Below are positions 8,701 to 16,931 of a stretch of DNA of 44,593 nt, in pieces. The notes under the pieces are model-generated. The model saw only the letters and a program-made list of their open reading frames with translations. It searched no databases and had not been told where the DNA came from. Position 1 is the stretch's first letter. Every line of letters starts with the position of its first letter. The stretch is from assembly GCA_023131975.1 (NCBI GenBank), contig JAGLYV010000025.1, positions 1 to 44,593 on the forward strand, read 5' to 3'. The translations under genes were made by a program, and so were the position numbers. Source of the stretch: Candidatus Krumholzibacteriia bacterium (lineage in GTDB: Bacteria; Krumholzibacteriota; Krumholzibacteriia; Krumholzibacteriales; Krumholzibacteriaceae).

Positions 8701-8856
8701 ACCCGCATGAAAATGAACCGAAAAATGCTCGGTCTCAATGCTCTTCCACTTGATCTCCGTTCTGTTCCACGCGGCCAGCCCGGAAGGCAAAAGAATCAAT
8801 ACCAGAACGACCGAAAAAGCCGCGAATAACCTCCCCGATCGGGTAAATCTGATCAT
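5791..8856 (-). CDS. Secreted gluzincin peptidase / TolB-like propeller / outer-membrane barrel fusion
   Basis: About 1021 residues in three parts. A signal peptide (residues 1-29) is followed by a peptidase-MA-like gluzincin domain with HEFTH at 128-132 and the likely third zinc ligand E188 in NWFAEGVAQF. Residues about 355-650 hold repeated TolB/WD40-like blades, for example SRPGISKDGRKLCYAKRG, DPEFSPDGRSIAAVM and DPSWDDSGVGFFYSSDRTG. The last third is rich in alternating aromatic strands, includes a surface-antigen (BamA-like) pattern around FLGSRDGMRGYSYYSMGGKK, and ends in TVFFEF, a C-terminal Phe typical of outer-membrane barrels. I infer a barrel-anchored enzyme or assembly factor; the substrate is unknown. 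The ATG at 8856 has GGAG six bases upstream; a longer reading to 8952 only adds the terminator region. Confidence 0.85.
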   Translation of the reverse strand: MIRFTRSGRLFAAFSVVLVLILLPSGLAAWNRTEIKWKSIETEHFSVHFHAGEEWSAREIARIAEEIYGPVTEFYDYELDRVHINLHDNDDRSAGAAYFYLNRIDLDASDYEFHLRGTTDWLRNVLTHEFTHMVTIRSAMKMPRWLPSIYLQGITFEREKRPDVITGYPNFQGSLPIAGVTLPNWFAEGVAQFQCPTSRNDIWDSHRDMLLRLAVLENQLLSLDEMGVFGKNSLESELVYNQGYSLVKFISQEFGPESLSELLEAHKSFYCRPDRFWEYFKVWNRSGFEGACRKTLGISSSELYTRWKNSMRADYTSVRERIAERPIDGVRFAGKGYMNLFPVVSGVDGKVYYLSNQGRDYMGMDLVCLEPDGSTRTISDGVNSRPGISKDGRKLCYAKRGDDNPHGYEINDIFIFDMDTEKEERLTRGLRVVDPEFSPDGRSIAAVMTGDGKEDVVLVDVASCSDDCNVKVIASGERGYRYHGLSWSDRGVLSSRFDGTSRDVVLIDPVSGTDTVLVGTLADERDPSWDDSGVGFFYSSDRTGIFNIYHRESCHGGDAMVTNLLGGAFSPVSYDRGLLFSSYGRDGYDIRKIEDWRDKALSGSAMPEDGEVMGKRADYICRIRTADGTGALYDYDELDKMIGEAQDYDIKYTPIYLFPRLMYYDKKMRIGLTLNTMDYLDRQSFYASGSINDDKEYNIQVGIETRQFKPTFAVNFYSARKYYKYYEEALGNVQVRYDLWDVFFSCRLEFDEPSARKRKDAVLQFNRGEYGLNINAWEAEDIDMELGWKYYKANEISLILNYRDIASGVYADINPQRGRRISLELTRAWNNLSSGEFEYNFKPLYNNNDFGRYYLHYEEYLPLPLWSHSLSLFVKGGLIDKKEVDDFFDLFLGSRDGMRGYSYYSMGGKKNAMARLTYRFPIWRNINTQVMSTYFGSLYGAVFAEAGKAWDEDKFDLDHNMKDAGFELRMKGFSFYNYPLAVSFEGAYGFNEIKYVDPFVEGRTTYEGKEWKFYGTVFFEF

Positions 8857-8909
8857 GTTCTGCTCCGTCGCTGTTAAATGGTTCAGGGGACGGCGGCTAA
8901 ATATAACAC

Positions 8910-8948
8910 ATGGAGAAGCCCGATTCTCCAAAAATCGGGCTTCTCCAT
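8910..8948 (-). terminator. Hairpin downstream of hflC
   Basis: A perfect inverted repeat, TGGAGAAGCCCGATT at 8911-8925 and its reverse complement at 8933-8947, extends by one A-T pair to a 16-bp stem with a 7-base loop. On the minus strand it lies 48 bases after the hflC stop and is followed by the U-rich stretch TGTGTTATATTT. This fits a somewhat weak intrinsic terminator separating hflKC from the barrel gene. There is no T-run on the plus side. Confidence 0.6.
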
Positions 8949-8995
8949 ACAAAAGCTGAATTCTACGCTACAACCTGCCCGCGAGACGAGGAAGC

Positions 8996-9961
8996 CTATC
9001 TTCCGCTGACCTTTTTAAGATATCTGTAAATATCACTGTCAGTAGTCATGATCACCCTCGAATTAGAGGCAAGGGATTCCTTGTAGACATCAAGAGTCTG
9101 CAGGAACGAATAGAACTCGGGATCTTTGCGGTATGCCGCGGCATATATCTTCGTTGCTCTGGCATCAGCCTCGCCCCTGATCTCCTGTGAGCGCTTGTAA
9201 GCCTCCGACTGTATCCTGTTCAATTCCCTTTCCTTCATACCGACGATCTCGGCTTTCTTTCCTTCACCCTCGGAACGATACTTCGAAGCTACTCTCTGGC
9301 GTTCGGAGATCATCCTTTCGTATACCTTCTTCCGTACATCCTCGATATAGTTGAGTCTCTTTATCTGGACATCGAGGAGTTCAATGCCGTACGCAGGTGT
9401 AAGTTCGATAGCCCTTGCAAGAATATCCCTTGCGGTGGCTTCTCTCCCGAAGGTTATTCTTTCGAGTTCTTCAGCTACCTGGGCCTCTTCCCCTACACTC
9501 TCTTCCAGTTCCTCGGCAGTCTGTTCCGCATCGAGAATACTGTTGGTATTTCTCACGACCTCGACGAGGATATGCCCCGAAACGACATCTCTCGATGCCG
9601 AATCGATGATATCATCCATCCTCGTCTGCGCGCCTGTAACATTCCCGACAGACTGGTAGAAGAGCAGAGGATCGACTATCCGCCACCTGGCCGTCGTATC
9701 GAGCCAGATATATTTCTTGTCAGCCGTGGGGATCTGATCGGCGGACGCGTCCCATATGAGGATCCTCTTATCGAACTTGTGCAACGTATGGATGAGAGGC
9801 ATCTTGAAATGCAGGCCAGCCTTGTCTATCTTTCCGCCTATCGGCTTTCCGAACTGGGTGATGATCGCCTGTTCCGATTCCTTCAGCGTGTACACGGCGT
9901 TCGATAGAAATATTAACACGACGACTCCGAGAATGATCAAAGGTAATCCTTTCCTCTTCAT
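8996..9961 (-). CDS. hflC: HflC, SPFH-domain membrane protease modulator
   Basis: A 321-residue band-7/SPFH protein with one N-terminal membrane segment (about residues 5-24), followed by the HflC-type start TLKESEQAIITQFGKP and GLHFKMPLIHTLHKFDKR. The SPFH core contains DTTARWRIVDPLLFYQSVG, and a long coiled-coil-prone region follows (ERMISERQRVASKYRSEGEGKK, split by the family's alanine/glutamate heptads). With HflK it forms a cage around FtsH in the inner membrane and tunes membrane-protein turnover. The start overlaps the hflK stop as ATGA. An acidic insertion near residues 150-165 (EELEESVGEEAQVAEELE) is longer than I expect for the family. FtsH is not in the window. Confidence 0.95.
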   Translation of the reverse strand: MKRKGLPLIILGVVVLIFLSNAVYTLKESEQAIITQFGKPIGGKIDKAGLHFKMPLIHTLHKFDKRILIWDASADQIPTADKKYIWLDTTARWRIVDPLLFYQSVGNVTGAQTRMDDIIDSASRDVVSGHILVEVVRNTNSILDAEQTAEELEESVGEEAQVAEELERITFGREATARDILARAIELTPAYGIELLDVQIKRLNYIEDVRKKVYERMISERQRVASKYRSEGEGKKAEIVGMKERELNRIQSEAYKRSQEIRGEADARATKIYAAAYRKDPEFYSFLQTLDVYKESLASNSRVIMTTDSDIYRYLKKVSGR

Positions 9962-10941
9962 CGCCCATCACCTCCCTTCGCCCTTCCGCCCAGATCGAGC
10001 AGTGGCAATATCGATTTCTGCTTCTCATCTACAATATAGATCTCCTCGAGTTTTGGCAGTATCTCACGCATTGTCTCAAGATACAGTCGCCTTCTGGTCA
10101 CATCGGGAGCATTTCTGTATTCGAGGTAGACCTGGTTGAACAGTGACGCGTCGCCCATAGCCTGGTTGACTCTCTGTAGAGCATAACCCTCCGCCATCGC
10201 TATCATCTGTTCCGCTTCACCTTTGGCCCTGGGAATCCTCTTGTTGTAATCCTCCCAGGCCTCGTTGATCATTTTTTCCTTGTCCTGTTTCGCCCTGTTC
10301 ACCTCGTTAAACGCGGGCCTTACCGGCTCGGGGGGATTGACGTCCTGTAGCTTCACGGTGACGACCTGGATACCTGACTCGAACTGGTCGAGAAGAATCT
10401 GCAGACCGACCTCCACTTCCTTGGCGATCTCGATCCTGCCGAGCGTAAGGACATCCGTAACGGCCCTGTCTCCGACCACTCTTCGCACAACCGCCTCAGA
10501 CATCGCCCTGAGCGTTTCCTGAGGATCCTTTATCTTGAACAGATAATTGTAAGGATCCTTTACCTTGTACTGTACGATCCACTCGACTTCGGCAACATTA
10601 AGGTCTCCTGTCAGGATGATCGATTCATTCTGGAATCCCCTGCTCGCGTACTGGGTCCTGACAGCAGCCTTTATCGTACGAAAGCCGAATTCCTGTTTGA
10701 ATACCTTCTTGACTTTGACCTTTTCGACTCTCTCGACACCGAATGGGATCTTGAAATGAAGACCGGGGTTCGTCGTCCTGACATATTTGCCGAACTGGAG
10801 GATCACCCCGACCTCATCGGTGCCGACCGAGTATAATCCCGAAGCGACGATCACTATCGCCAGGATAACTAGTATTATCCGCTTGAACAGCTTCCCCTGG
10901 ACTTCGTAGGAATCCTTTCCTACCTGGACTTTCATCTGCAT
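9958..10941 (-). CDS. hflK: HflK, SPFH-domain membrane protease modulator
   Basis: A 327-residue SPFH protein with one N-terminal transmembrane helix (about residues 22-40), then GTDEVGVILQFGKYVRTTNPGLHFKIP split across the typical HflK entry to the domain. The region DLNVAEVEWIVQYKVKDPYNYLF and VTVKLQDVNPPEPV are strong HflK signatures. It lacks the long Gly-rich N-terminal extension of enterobacterial HflK. GTG at 10944, ATG at 10941 and ATG at 10935 all begin in frame; a GGGTGA element favours 10935, so the start is uncertain by a few residues. It is translated just ahead of hflC. The gene is 147 bases downstream of hypD, so it may have its own promoter. Confidence 0.95.
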   Translation of the reverse strand: MQMKVQVGKDSYEVQGKLFKRIILVILAIVIVASGLYSVGTDEVGVILQFGKYVRTTNPGLHFKIPFGVERVEKVKVKKVFKQEFGFRTIKAAVRTQYASRGFQNESIILTGDLNVAEVEWIVQYKVKDPYNYLFKIKDPQETLRAMSEAVVRRVVGDRAVTDVLTLGRIEIAKEVEVGLQILLDQFESGIQVVTVKLQDVNPPEPVRPAFNEVNRAKQDKEKMINEAWEDYNKRIPRAKGEAEQMIAMAEGYALQRVNQAMGDASLFNQVYLEYRNAPDVTRRRLYLETMREILPKLEEIYIVDEKQKSILPLLDLGGRAKGGDGR

Positions 10942-11088
10942 CACCCGCTTTCATTACAACTCCACCGGCACACAACCACAGATGCCGGTCCGTCCTTACA
11001 TCCAATACAACCTTTGACAATATTTATTCATTCAACGCTTTTTACGGTAATTCAGTTCTGTCAGATGAGTCAACAGGTTTCTGGAAAC

Positions 11089-12180
11089 TCAGACCTGTCT
11101 GTACTGGTACCTCGCGCGGCAGGTTCCCTCACTCGACACCATGCAGGGCCCTACAGGCATCCTCGGCGTGCATCCGGTCCCGAATAACGGACAATCTTCC
11201 GACTCGGCCTCACCGAGTATCACCTTGTGGCAAATGCACCCCGGCATGACATCCACAGCGTTCGGATCGGGGCTGAGATTCATTTTCTCCACGGCATCGA
11301 ACCGGGAAAACTCCGCCCTCAGACGCAGGCCCGATCCGGGTATGCTCCCTATCCCTCTCCAGTTCGAATCAGAGACCTCGAACACTCCGTCTATCAGCTC
11401 TCTGGCTTTTCGGTTGCCTTCCTCTGTGACCACTCTCTTGTAGAGGTTCGCCGTCTCGAACGGTGGCCCGGCTTCGACCATCCGTACCAGCTCCAGTATT
11501 CCATGCAGCATATCTACAGGTTCGAATCCAGCTATCACGCCCGGAATACCCGCATCCTCAAGGAAAGAATATCCCTCCCTGCCAAGCACGATGCTGACAT
11601 GACCCGGAAGAATGAAACCATCCAGTACTCCCTCGGATCTTTCCAGAAGAAACTTCAGTGCCGGAGGAACAACCCGAAGAGACGTAATTACCGAGAAATT
11701 CGATACCGAAACGGTCCGTATCGCGGCAGCGATCGGGGCTATCGTCGTCTCGAACCCGACGGCCATAAAGACCACTTCTCTCTCGGGCTCATCCATGGCG
11801 ATCGATAATGCGTCCAGGGGCGAATATACTACTCTCACGTCCGCGCCCTCTGCTTTGAGAAGTTCCAGGGTCGTATCCCCCGAGGGGACCCTGAACATAT
11901 CACCGAATGTCGTGAGAATTACGCCTGGCAGCCTCGCTGCCTGTATGGCGAGTGAGATATCAGAAGCGGGGCAGACACACACGGGGCATCCTGGACCAGC
12001 GACAAGCCTCAATCCCGGCGGCAGCATCGACCTTATCCCCGCTTTGGCCAGAGAATGTTCGTGTGTGCCGCAGACATGCATCAGGGTCAGAGGCCTGCTC
12101 GTCTCGAGAGAAGACAGTCTTTCCGCCAACGGCCCGGCTATGACCGGATCATGGAAAGAATCGAAAAACTTTTCATCCAT
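11089..12180 (-). CDS. hypD: HypD, hydrogenase cofactor maturation protein
   Basis: HypD is the iron-sulfur scaffold on which, with HypC, the Fe(CN)2CO moiety of [NiFe] hydrogenases is assembled. This 363-residue protein has all the family motifs: HVCGTHE with Cys37, GPGCPVCVC with Cys65, Cys68 and Cys70, the FGDMFRVPS loop, GFETTIAP, and the C-terminal [4Fe-4S] motif spread over CICHKVILGE, EDCPLFGTGCTP and PVGPCMVS. Its ATG overlaps the hypC stop by one base (TGATG). It is the last recognisable hydrogenase gene of the operon; hypE and hypF do not follow. Confidence 0.97.
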   Translation of the reverse strand: MDEKFFDSFHDPVIAGPLAERLSSLETSRPLTLMHVCGTHEHSLAKAGIRSMLPPGLRLVAGPGCPVCVCPASDISLAIQAARLPGVILTTFGDMFRVPSGDTTLELLKAEGADVRVVYSPLDALSIAMDEPEREVVFMAVGFETTIAPIAAAIRTVSVSNFSVITSLRVVPPALKFLLERSEGVLDGFILPGHVSIVLGREGYSFLEDAGIPGVIAGFEPVDMLHGILELVRMVEAGPPFETANLYKRVVTEEGNRKARELIDGVFEVSDSNWRGIGSIPGSGLRLRAEFSRFDAVEKMNLSPDPNAVDVMPGCICHKVILGEAESEDCPLFGTGCTPRMPVGPCMVSSEGTCRARYQYRQV

Positions 12181-12431
12181 CAGGATCCGCTCCCTGACTC
12201 CGGGTCGTGTGTCATCCCGGCCCTGTATACCTGCTTGATCAGTTCCAGTGTCTCGAGAGCCTCGGCCTTGTCCAGCTTCTCTATCGCGTATCCGGTATGT
12301 ATCAGGATGTAATCTCCCTCCACCACTCCATCGAGAAGGTCGAGACGCACTTTCTTTTTGATACCACCAGCCTCCACTACGGCATCGTCACCTTCCATCT
12401 GTGTAATGCGCATGGGAATAGCCAGACACAT
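12180..12431 (-). CDS. hypC: HypC, hydrogenase maturation chaperone
   Basis: An 83-residue HypC/HybG/HupF-type chaperone. The ATG at 12431 is chosen because the family begins MCLAIP: Cys2 must be near the N-terminus to bind the Fe(CN)2CO unit and to contact the large-subunit precursor. An in-frame TTG two codons upstream would bury this cysteine. Further family features are the central VRLDLLDGVVEGDYILIHTGYAIEKLD pattern, of which DYILIHTGYAIEK is the most conserved. It starts 2 bases after the hypB stop and its stop overlaps hypD. Confidence 0.96.
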   Translation of the reverse strand: MCLAIPMRITQMEGDDAVVEAGGIKKKVRLDLLDGVVEGDYILIHTGYAIEKLDKAEALETLELIKQVYRAGMTHDPESGSGS

Positions 12432-12433
12432 AT

Positions 12434-13099
12434 TCAACTCTTCCTTTCATCACAGAGGCGGACCATCCAGTCGACCCAGGCCTCTATCCCCTGCCCCGTC
12501 TTGCAGGAGATCTCGATAATATCGATCGAAGGATTTATGTCCCTCGCCTCACTCTTCGCTTTTTCGATATCGAAATCCACGTAGGGGGCAAGATCGATCT
12601 TGTTCATTATAAGCAGGTCGGATTCGTGGAACATCAAAGGATATTTTTTCGGCTTGTCGTCGCCCTCGGTAATACTGAGAAGCATCACCTTCGCGTCCAC
12701 CCCGACATCGAACTCGGCTGGACAGACGAGATTTCCGACATTCTCGACAAGAAGTATATCGATACTGTCAAGATCGAGCTGGTGCAGAGCGGAATGGACC
12801 ATGGACGCGTCGAGATGACATACCCCTCCAGTCTCGATCTGATAGACGTCGATACCAAGCGCGGCCACGCGTTCCGCGTCGCGGCTCGTCTGCAGATCTC
12901 CCTCTATTACCCCCACCCGATACTTTTTCATGAGACCGGGGATAGAAGCGACCAGCAGAGATGTCTTACCGGCACCGGGCGCGCTCATGATATTGATCGA
13001 TACGACTCCGTGTTTCTTCAACATGACCGTATTCTCCGCCGCGATTTCCCGGTTCCTCTCCCTGAGGTCGTCACCCATGTTTATCTGATGCATCATCAT
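12434..13099 (-). CDS. hypB: HypB, nickel-insertion GTPase
   Basis: A 221-residue G3E-type GTPase that delivers nickel with HypA during hydrogenase maturation. The P-loop SAPGAGKTS spans residues 39-47; further motifs are VIEGDLQTSRDA, the nickel/zinc site GGVCHLD (Cys and His at the dimer interface), LLVENVGNLVCP, and the base-specificity motif NKID. There is no His-rich N-terminal stretch and no N-terminal CXXCGC site, so it seems to lack extra nickel storage. Three ATGs lie in tandem at the start; the first forms an ATGA overlap with hypA. Confidence 0.97.
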   Translation of the reverse strand: MMMHQINMGDDLRERNREIAAENTVMLKKHGVVSINIMSAPGAGKTSLLVASIPGLMKKYRVGVIEGDLQTSRDAERVAALGIDVYQIETGGVCHLDASMVHSALHQLDLDSIDILLVENVGNLVCPAEFDVGVDAKVMLLSITEGDDKPKKYPLMFHESDLLIMNKIDLAPYVDFDIEKAKSEARDINPSIDIIEISCKTGQGIEAWVDWMVRLCDERKS

Positions 13100-13488
13100 C
13101 CCCCTGTATTTTCCATTTTATCACGACTTTCCGGGCTATCCGATTCATCATCGACCAGAATATAATCTATCTCCATCTCTCTCCCCGATGTGATCTCGAT
13201 ACTCGTCCCTTCGCATTCCGGGCATCTCAAAGTAAAATCGTCCGGATTGAAATCACTGCCGCAGTCCGAACAATGAATATTGAATGGAACATCTTCAATT
13301 ACAAGGATAGCGTTCTCGGCAATCGTTCCCTTTGCCAGGATATCGAAAGAGAATTTTAGAGATTCCCTGTTTACCCCCGCCATCTTCCCGATTCGGAGAT
13401 GTATCTCCGTGACAGGACTATCGCCCTGCTTAGAGGCCGCGATTCCGACCATCCTGAGAAGATTCTGCATTAGCGAGACTTCATGCAT
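13096..13488 (-). CDS. hypA: HypA, nickel-binding hydrogenase maturation factor
   Basis: HypA hands nickel to the hydrogenase large subunit with HypB. The N-terminus MHEVSLMQNLL contains the essential nickel ligand His2, and the zinc-binding site is formed by Cys73, Cys76, Cys89 and Cys92 (CSDC and CPEC). The protein has 130 residues, slightly longer than usual because of an acidic C-terminal tail. It overlaps the end of the maturation protease by 8 bases, with GGAG upstream of the ATG inside that gene. Confidence 0.96.
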   Translation of the reverse strand: MHEVSLMQNLLRMVGIAASKQGDSPVTEIHLRIGKMAGVNRESLKFSFDILAKGTIAENAILVIEDVPFNIHCSDCGSDFNPDDFTLRCPECEGTSIEITSGREMEIDYILVDDESDSPESRDKMENTGG

Positions 13489-13987
13489 TTCCAGATCTCC
13501 TCCCGGAAAGATCGATCGAGACCCGTTCCATCTTCTCTCCTTTTACGAAGGATGTTATTTCTCTGGCAAGAAGAGGGATCACCCGGGCCACGTCCTCGAG
13601 GCAACCTTCCGACAGTGTAAGCATATCCGCGGCCTGCACCGCATAGATGATCACTTCATCCGGCATTTCAAGACCCAACTTCCGCCCGAGTGCCAGGGCC
13701 GTCACGATATCTATGTCATGACAGGAGGAAAGCCTGGGAGTGATCTTCAGGTCGTCGGGCCTGAGTCTGAATACAGTACCCGGGAGCTCATCATCAAGTT
13801 TTATCGCGTCGACCAGGATAGCTCTCTCATACCCACTGAGCATCTCCATGAGATCGAGTCCGGCCGTCTCCGCCTCGATGATATCAACCGCTCCCGCAAG
13901 ATCTTTTTTTAGCATCCGGGCTACAAACACGCCCGCACCATCATCGCTGAGTATCGTATTTCCCAGCCCGACTATCAGCGTTTTCAT
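13481..13987 (-). CDS. Hydrogenase maturation endopeptidase (HyaD/HycI type)
   Basis: A 168-residue protease that trims the C-terminal tail of the [NiFe] large subunit after nickel insertion. It starts with LIVGLGNTILSDDGAGVFVA, whose Asp is a nickel-sensing residue. A second acidic ligand is in ETAGLDLMEML, and the histidine is in SSCHDIDIVTAL. It lies 24 bases downstream of the large-subunit gene, whose C-terminus carries a cleavable-looking 25-residue extension, so its substrate is almost certainly that protein. Confidence 0.93.
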   Translation of the reverse strand: MKTLIVGLGNTILSDDGAGVFVARMLKKDLAGAVDIIEAETAGLDLMEMLSGYERAILVDAIKLDDELPGTVFRLRPDDLKITPRLSSCHDIDIVTALALGRKLGLEMPDEVIIYAVQAADMLTLSEGCLEDVARVIPLLAREITSFVKGEKMERVSIDLSGRRSGNA

Positions 13988-14011
13988 TTTCTGACAAGAC
14001 CTTTCCCGCTC

Positions 14012-15472
14012 TTATCTGGAAACGGTATTCAGGACTTCTCCATCGAGATCCATTATATCCACGACCAGAGGCATCTGCCCAGGAAGACTGTGAGTCGCAC
14101 AGCTGAAACACGGATCGTAGAGCCTGAAAGCCATCTCCACTGTGTTGAGCAGACCGTCGCTGACCTCTCCACCCGGCTTGATAAGCTTTTGGGCGACCTT
14201 CTTGATCGCCATCGAGATCGAAGCGTGATTATTAGTCGTGCCCACGATCAGGTTCGCCTTTGTGACGATCCCGTTCTCGTCGGTCCAGTAATGATGAGTC
14301 AATGTTCCACGAGGCGCCTCGACGATACCGACGCCTTCTGTCGGCGTGGTCGAAGGAATGATCCTTACATTCGGGTCTGTTATCTCATCGTCGTTGATCA
14401 GTTCGACCATCCGCTCCGCGGCGTACAGTATCTCGATGAGCCTGGCCCAGTGGTTCACCAGAAGCTTGTGACAGGGCTTTCCTCCTATAGTCTCGAACAT
14501 CTTCTCGTAATGTTCCTGTGCTTTGGGAGTAGCGAATCCGTCAGATACATTGAGCCTCGGCAGCGGATTCGCCTGGAAGAGGGGCGTACCCATGCCTTCC
14601 TTGAATCCCTGCCATCCACGGTCCTTGAGATAGGGATACTTGAGGTAGGAATAGGGCTCGACATGCTCGGCAATGTGCTGCAGATATTCCGACTCGTCGT
14701 ACTTGACTATCTCGTTACCCTCGGGGTCCACCACCCTGACCTTACCGTGATAGAAGTTGACCTTGTTGTTCTCATCGACAAGTCCCATGTAGTTTGTGAC
14801 CTGTTCGAACACATCGCCCATGATCAGGTCGAGATATCCTTCATTCGCGAGAACGATGTCGGCGAAAAGCTTGAGGCTGAACTCGGCAAACCCGAGCTGT
14901 CCTTCGGCCAGTTCCTTTACCTTGTCCCTGTTTTCCGTTGAAAGAGCTCTGGTCACACCACCGGGAATATTCCAGACGGGATGCGTCGCCCTTCCACCTA
15001 CCATGATCTGGATCTCCTGTGAGATCCTTCTCTGCTTGAGGACCTCGGTACCTATCTCCAGACCGACTTTTTCGATGAGTCCAAGGACATTCCTCGATGC
15101 CTTGGGCGCGTCAGGACCAAGAACGAAATCGGGCGCCGCCAACGCGTAGAAATGAGCCGCGTGGCTGTGAACATAGTGCGCCATGTAGTACAGTTCCCTG
15201 AGCTTCTTCGCCACAGAGGGAATGTCCGCGTTGTAAACCGCGTCTACGGCTTTGCCCGCTGCCATGTGATGAGCGGCGGGACATACCCCGCAGATCCTCG
15301 GCATGATCCTCGGGATCTCCTCTACGGGCAGACCCTCGACGAACTTCTCGAATCCACGCAGTTCCGGTATCTGTAGAAAGGCATCTGTCACCGATCCGTC
15401 GTCGTCTATGAAGATCGATATCTTACCGTGCCCCTCCAGCCTGGTGATGGGATCTATCTCTACGCGTTTCAT
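14012..15472 (-). CDS. mvhA: MvhA-type [NiFe] hydrogenase large subunit (group 3c-like)
   Basis: The catalytic subunit of an H2-oxidising [NiFe] hydrogenase, 486 residues. Nickel ligands are Cys61 and Cys64 in RICGVC and Cys455 and Cys458 in DPCFSCATH. After His461 comes a 25-residue extension beginning SLPGQMPL, presumably cut by the protease encoded next. Other conserved parts are IDPITRLEGHGKI at the N-terminus and EAPRGTLTHHYWTDENG. Being encoded with mvhG, mvhD and hdrABC, it belongs to the methanogen-type F420-non-reducing (group 3c) class, which passes H2 electrons to HdrA. The start overlaps the mvhG stop as ATGA. Subgroup is inferred from gene context and motif style. Confidence 0.95.
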   Translation of the reverse strand: MKRVEIDPITRLEGHGKISIFIDDDGSVTDAFLQIPELRGFEKFVEGLPVEEIPRIMPRICGVCPAAHHMAAGKAVDAVYNADIPSVAKKLRELYYMAHYVHSHAAHFYALAAPDFVLGPDAPKASRNVLGLIEKVGLEIGTEVLKQRRISQEIQIMVGGRATHPVWNIPGGVTRALSTENRDKVKELAEGQLGFAEFSLKLFADIVLANEGYLDLIMGDVFEQVTNYMGLVDENNKVNFYHGKVRVVDPEGNEIVKYDESEYLQHIAEHVEPYSYLKYPYLKDRGWQGFKEGMGTPLFQANPLPRLNVSDGFATPKAQEHYEKMFETIGGKPCHKLLVNHWARLIEILYAAERMVELINDDEITDPNVRIIPSTTPTEGVGIVEAPRGTLTHHYWTDENGIVTKANLIVGTTNNHASISMAIKKVAQKLIKPGGEVSDGLLNTVEMAFRLYDPCFSCATHSLPGQMPLVVDIMDLDGEVLNTVSR

Positions 15473-16422
15473 ATTTTTTTCCTCCTGAGAATGGAAGCAG
15501 CCACACTAAACCTGTGCAAAGTCCTCAGGGGGTCAGGTATCTGACTGATAAGCTCATCTATCGCTTCTTCCTCTTTTGGTTCGAGGACCGATGCCAGGGC
15601 GCTCAACATCCTGATTCCCTGGTCGGGAACCCCTTCCAGGGGGCCATAACAACCTCTGCACGGCACGTTGCTATTTATGCATCTGCTTCCGCAACCTTCA
15701 CGGGTAACCGGGCCGAGACAAAGCAGGCCCTGCTCGAGCAGACATTTCTCCGGGTCGGTGATCACTTCCGATGTTCGCTTGAACTCTGTGATCTCTTTCT
15801 CTTCCTTTGTCCTGGAACATTCGTCGCAGAGAGTCCTGCTTCCCGCCCCGATCACCGAGCCCTTAGGTGGAAGATTGCCGTCCCATACCGCGACAAGCGC
15901 GTTCACGATCTGCTCCGGTACCGGCGGACAGCCTGGAATGTAATAATCGACATCGACTACCTGGTCGAGCGTCTTGACCGTGCCATAAAGCCTCGGAAGC
16001 TCCAGGGGAATCCCCGCTTCTTCCCAGTATTCCTGCGGGAGGGTCCCCTCTTCGTTCACGGTAGACTCCGAATCCACATAGACCCTTTTGAGCAGGTCTT
16101 CTTTTGTGTGAAAGTTGGCCATACCTATAAGGCCACCAAGGTGGGCGCAGGCCCCCAGCGCCACCATGACTTTGGACTTCTGCCTGAGAAGATGCGCGAT
16201 CTCCTCGTTCTCCGAGTTCCTTACTGCGCCGTTATACAGGACGATATCGAACTCCCCATCATCCATCGCCCTCACATCGTCATATTTGAAATCCAGCGCG
16301 ATCGGCCAGAAAAGGAGGTCCATCTTCTCCGCTACCAGCAATATCTTTTCATGCACATCGAGTACGGCTACATCGCATCCACCGCAACCGGCGCCCCAGT
16401 AGATTCCAGCTTTAAGCTTCAT
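15469..16422 (-). CDS. mvhG: MvhG-type [NiFe] hydrogenase small subunit
   Basis: The electron-transfer subunit of the hydrogenase, about 317 residues. Cysteines for the proximal [4Fe-4S] cluster are in GCGGCDVAV near the N-terminus, in GACAHLGG, and in PGCPPVPE. Medial and distal cluster ligands are in the C-terminal third: [24 protein letters not shown] and PCRGCYGP. No Tat signal is present, so the enzyme is cytoplasmic, as for group 3 hydrogenases. The ATG at 16422 lies within the end of mvhD (11-base overlap) and is preceded by the strong ribosome-binding element AAGGTGGTGA; in-frame GTGs just upstream are less likely. Confidence 0.94.
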   Translation of the reverse strand: MKLKAGIYWGAGCGGCDVAVLDVHEKILLVAEKMDLLFWPIALDFKYDDVRAMDDGEFDIVLYNGAVRNSENEEIAHLLRQKSKVMVALGACAHLGGLIGMANFHTKEDLLKRVYVDSESTVNEEGTLPQEYWEEAGIPLELPRLYGTVKTLDQVVDVDYYIPGCPPVPEQIVNALVAVWDGNLPPKGSVIGAGSRTLCDECSRTKEEKEITEFKRTSEVITDPEKCLLEQGLLCLGPVTREGCGSRCINSNVPCRGCYGPLEGVPDQGIRMLSALASVLEPKEEEAIDELISQIPDPLRTLHRFSVAASILRRKKI

Positions 16423-16900
16423 TATCGTCACCACCTTTTTCTCCGCCAGAGGCGTGGTGGGGGATCACATCATCTTTCATCATCTCATCAAGGCCTTCCT
16501 TGATTCCCAGCGGTCCGAGGTTCCGGATCTCCTCCGTAAAATCATCGACCACATTGGCGAATTTTTCACCCTCGGAGGCGGCGACCCACTCGAGTCTTAT
16601 CCTTCCGGGATCGATCCCGTAGTCCGGCAGCACCTTCTTCAACATCCTGTATCTGCGAAGAGCCTTGTAATTACCCTCCTGGTAATGACAGTCACCGGGA
16701 TGGCATCCGGCAATAAGAACACCGTCGGCGCCTTCGTAAAGGGCCTTCATGATGAATGTGGGTTCGATCCTCCCGCTGCACATCACCCTGATAGATCTAA
16801 TATTCGGCGAGTACTTTATTCTGGCGGTCCCCGCCAGATCTGCTCCGGTGTACGAACACCAGTTGCAGAGAAAACCGACGATCTTTGGTTCAAATGACAT
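16412..16900 (-). CDS. mvhD: MvhD, [2Fe-2S] adaptor between hydrogenase and HdrA
   Basis: MvhD carries a [2Fe-2S] cluster and bridges the hydrogenase to HdrA. This 162-residue protein begins with [19 protein letters not shown], then [10 protein letters not shown] and [16 protein letters not shown], the standard MvhD/FlpD cysteine pattern. The C-terminal 35 residues are acidic and probably flexible. It stands 31 bases downstream of hdrA and overlaps mvhG, the gene order expected for a physical Hdr-Mvh complex. Confidence 0.95.
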   Translation of the reverse strand: MSFEPKIVGFLCNWCSYTGADLAGTARIKYSPNIRSIRVMCSGRIEPTFIMKALYEGADGVLIAGCHPGDCHYQEGNYKALRRYRMLKKVLPDYGIDPGRIRLEWVAASEGEKFANVVDDFTEEIRNLGPLGIKEGLDEMMKDDVIPHHASGGEKGGDDNEA

Positions 16901-16931
16901 TTCATGTTCCCTTCGGTAATCGATTTCTCTG

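Noticed and set aside
11042-11100. Inverted repeat ACAGGT/ACCTGT between hypD and hflK as terminator
   Set aside because: Short stem with a large loop and no T-run on the minus strand.
14090-16503. Long plus-strand open frames opposite mvhA, mvhG and mvhD
   Set aside because: They are shadows of unmistakable hydrogenase genes and encode no recognisable domain.
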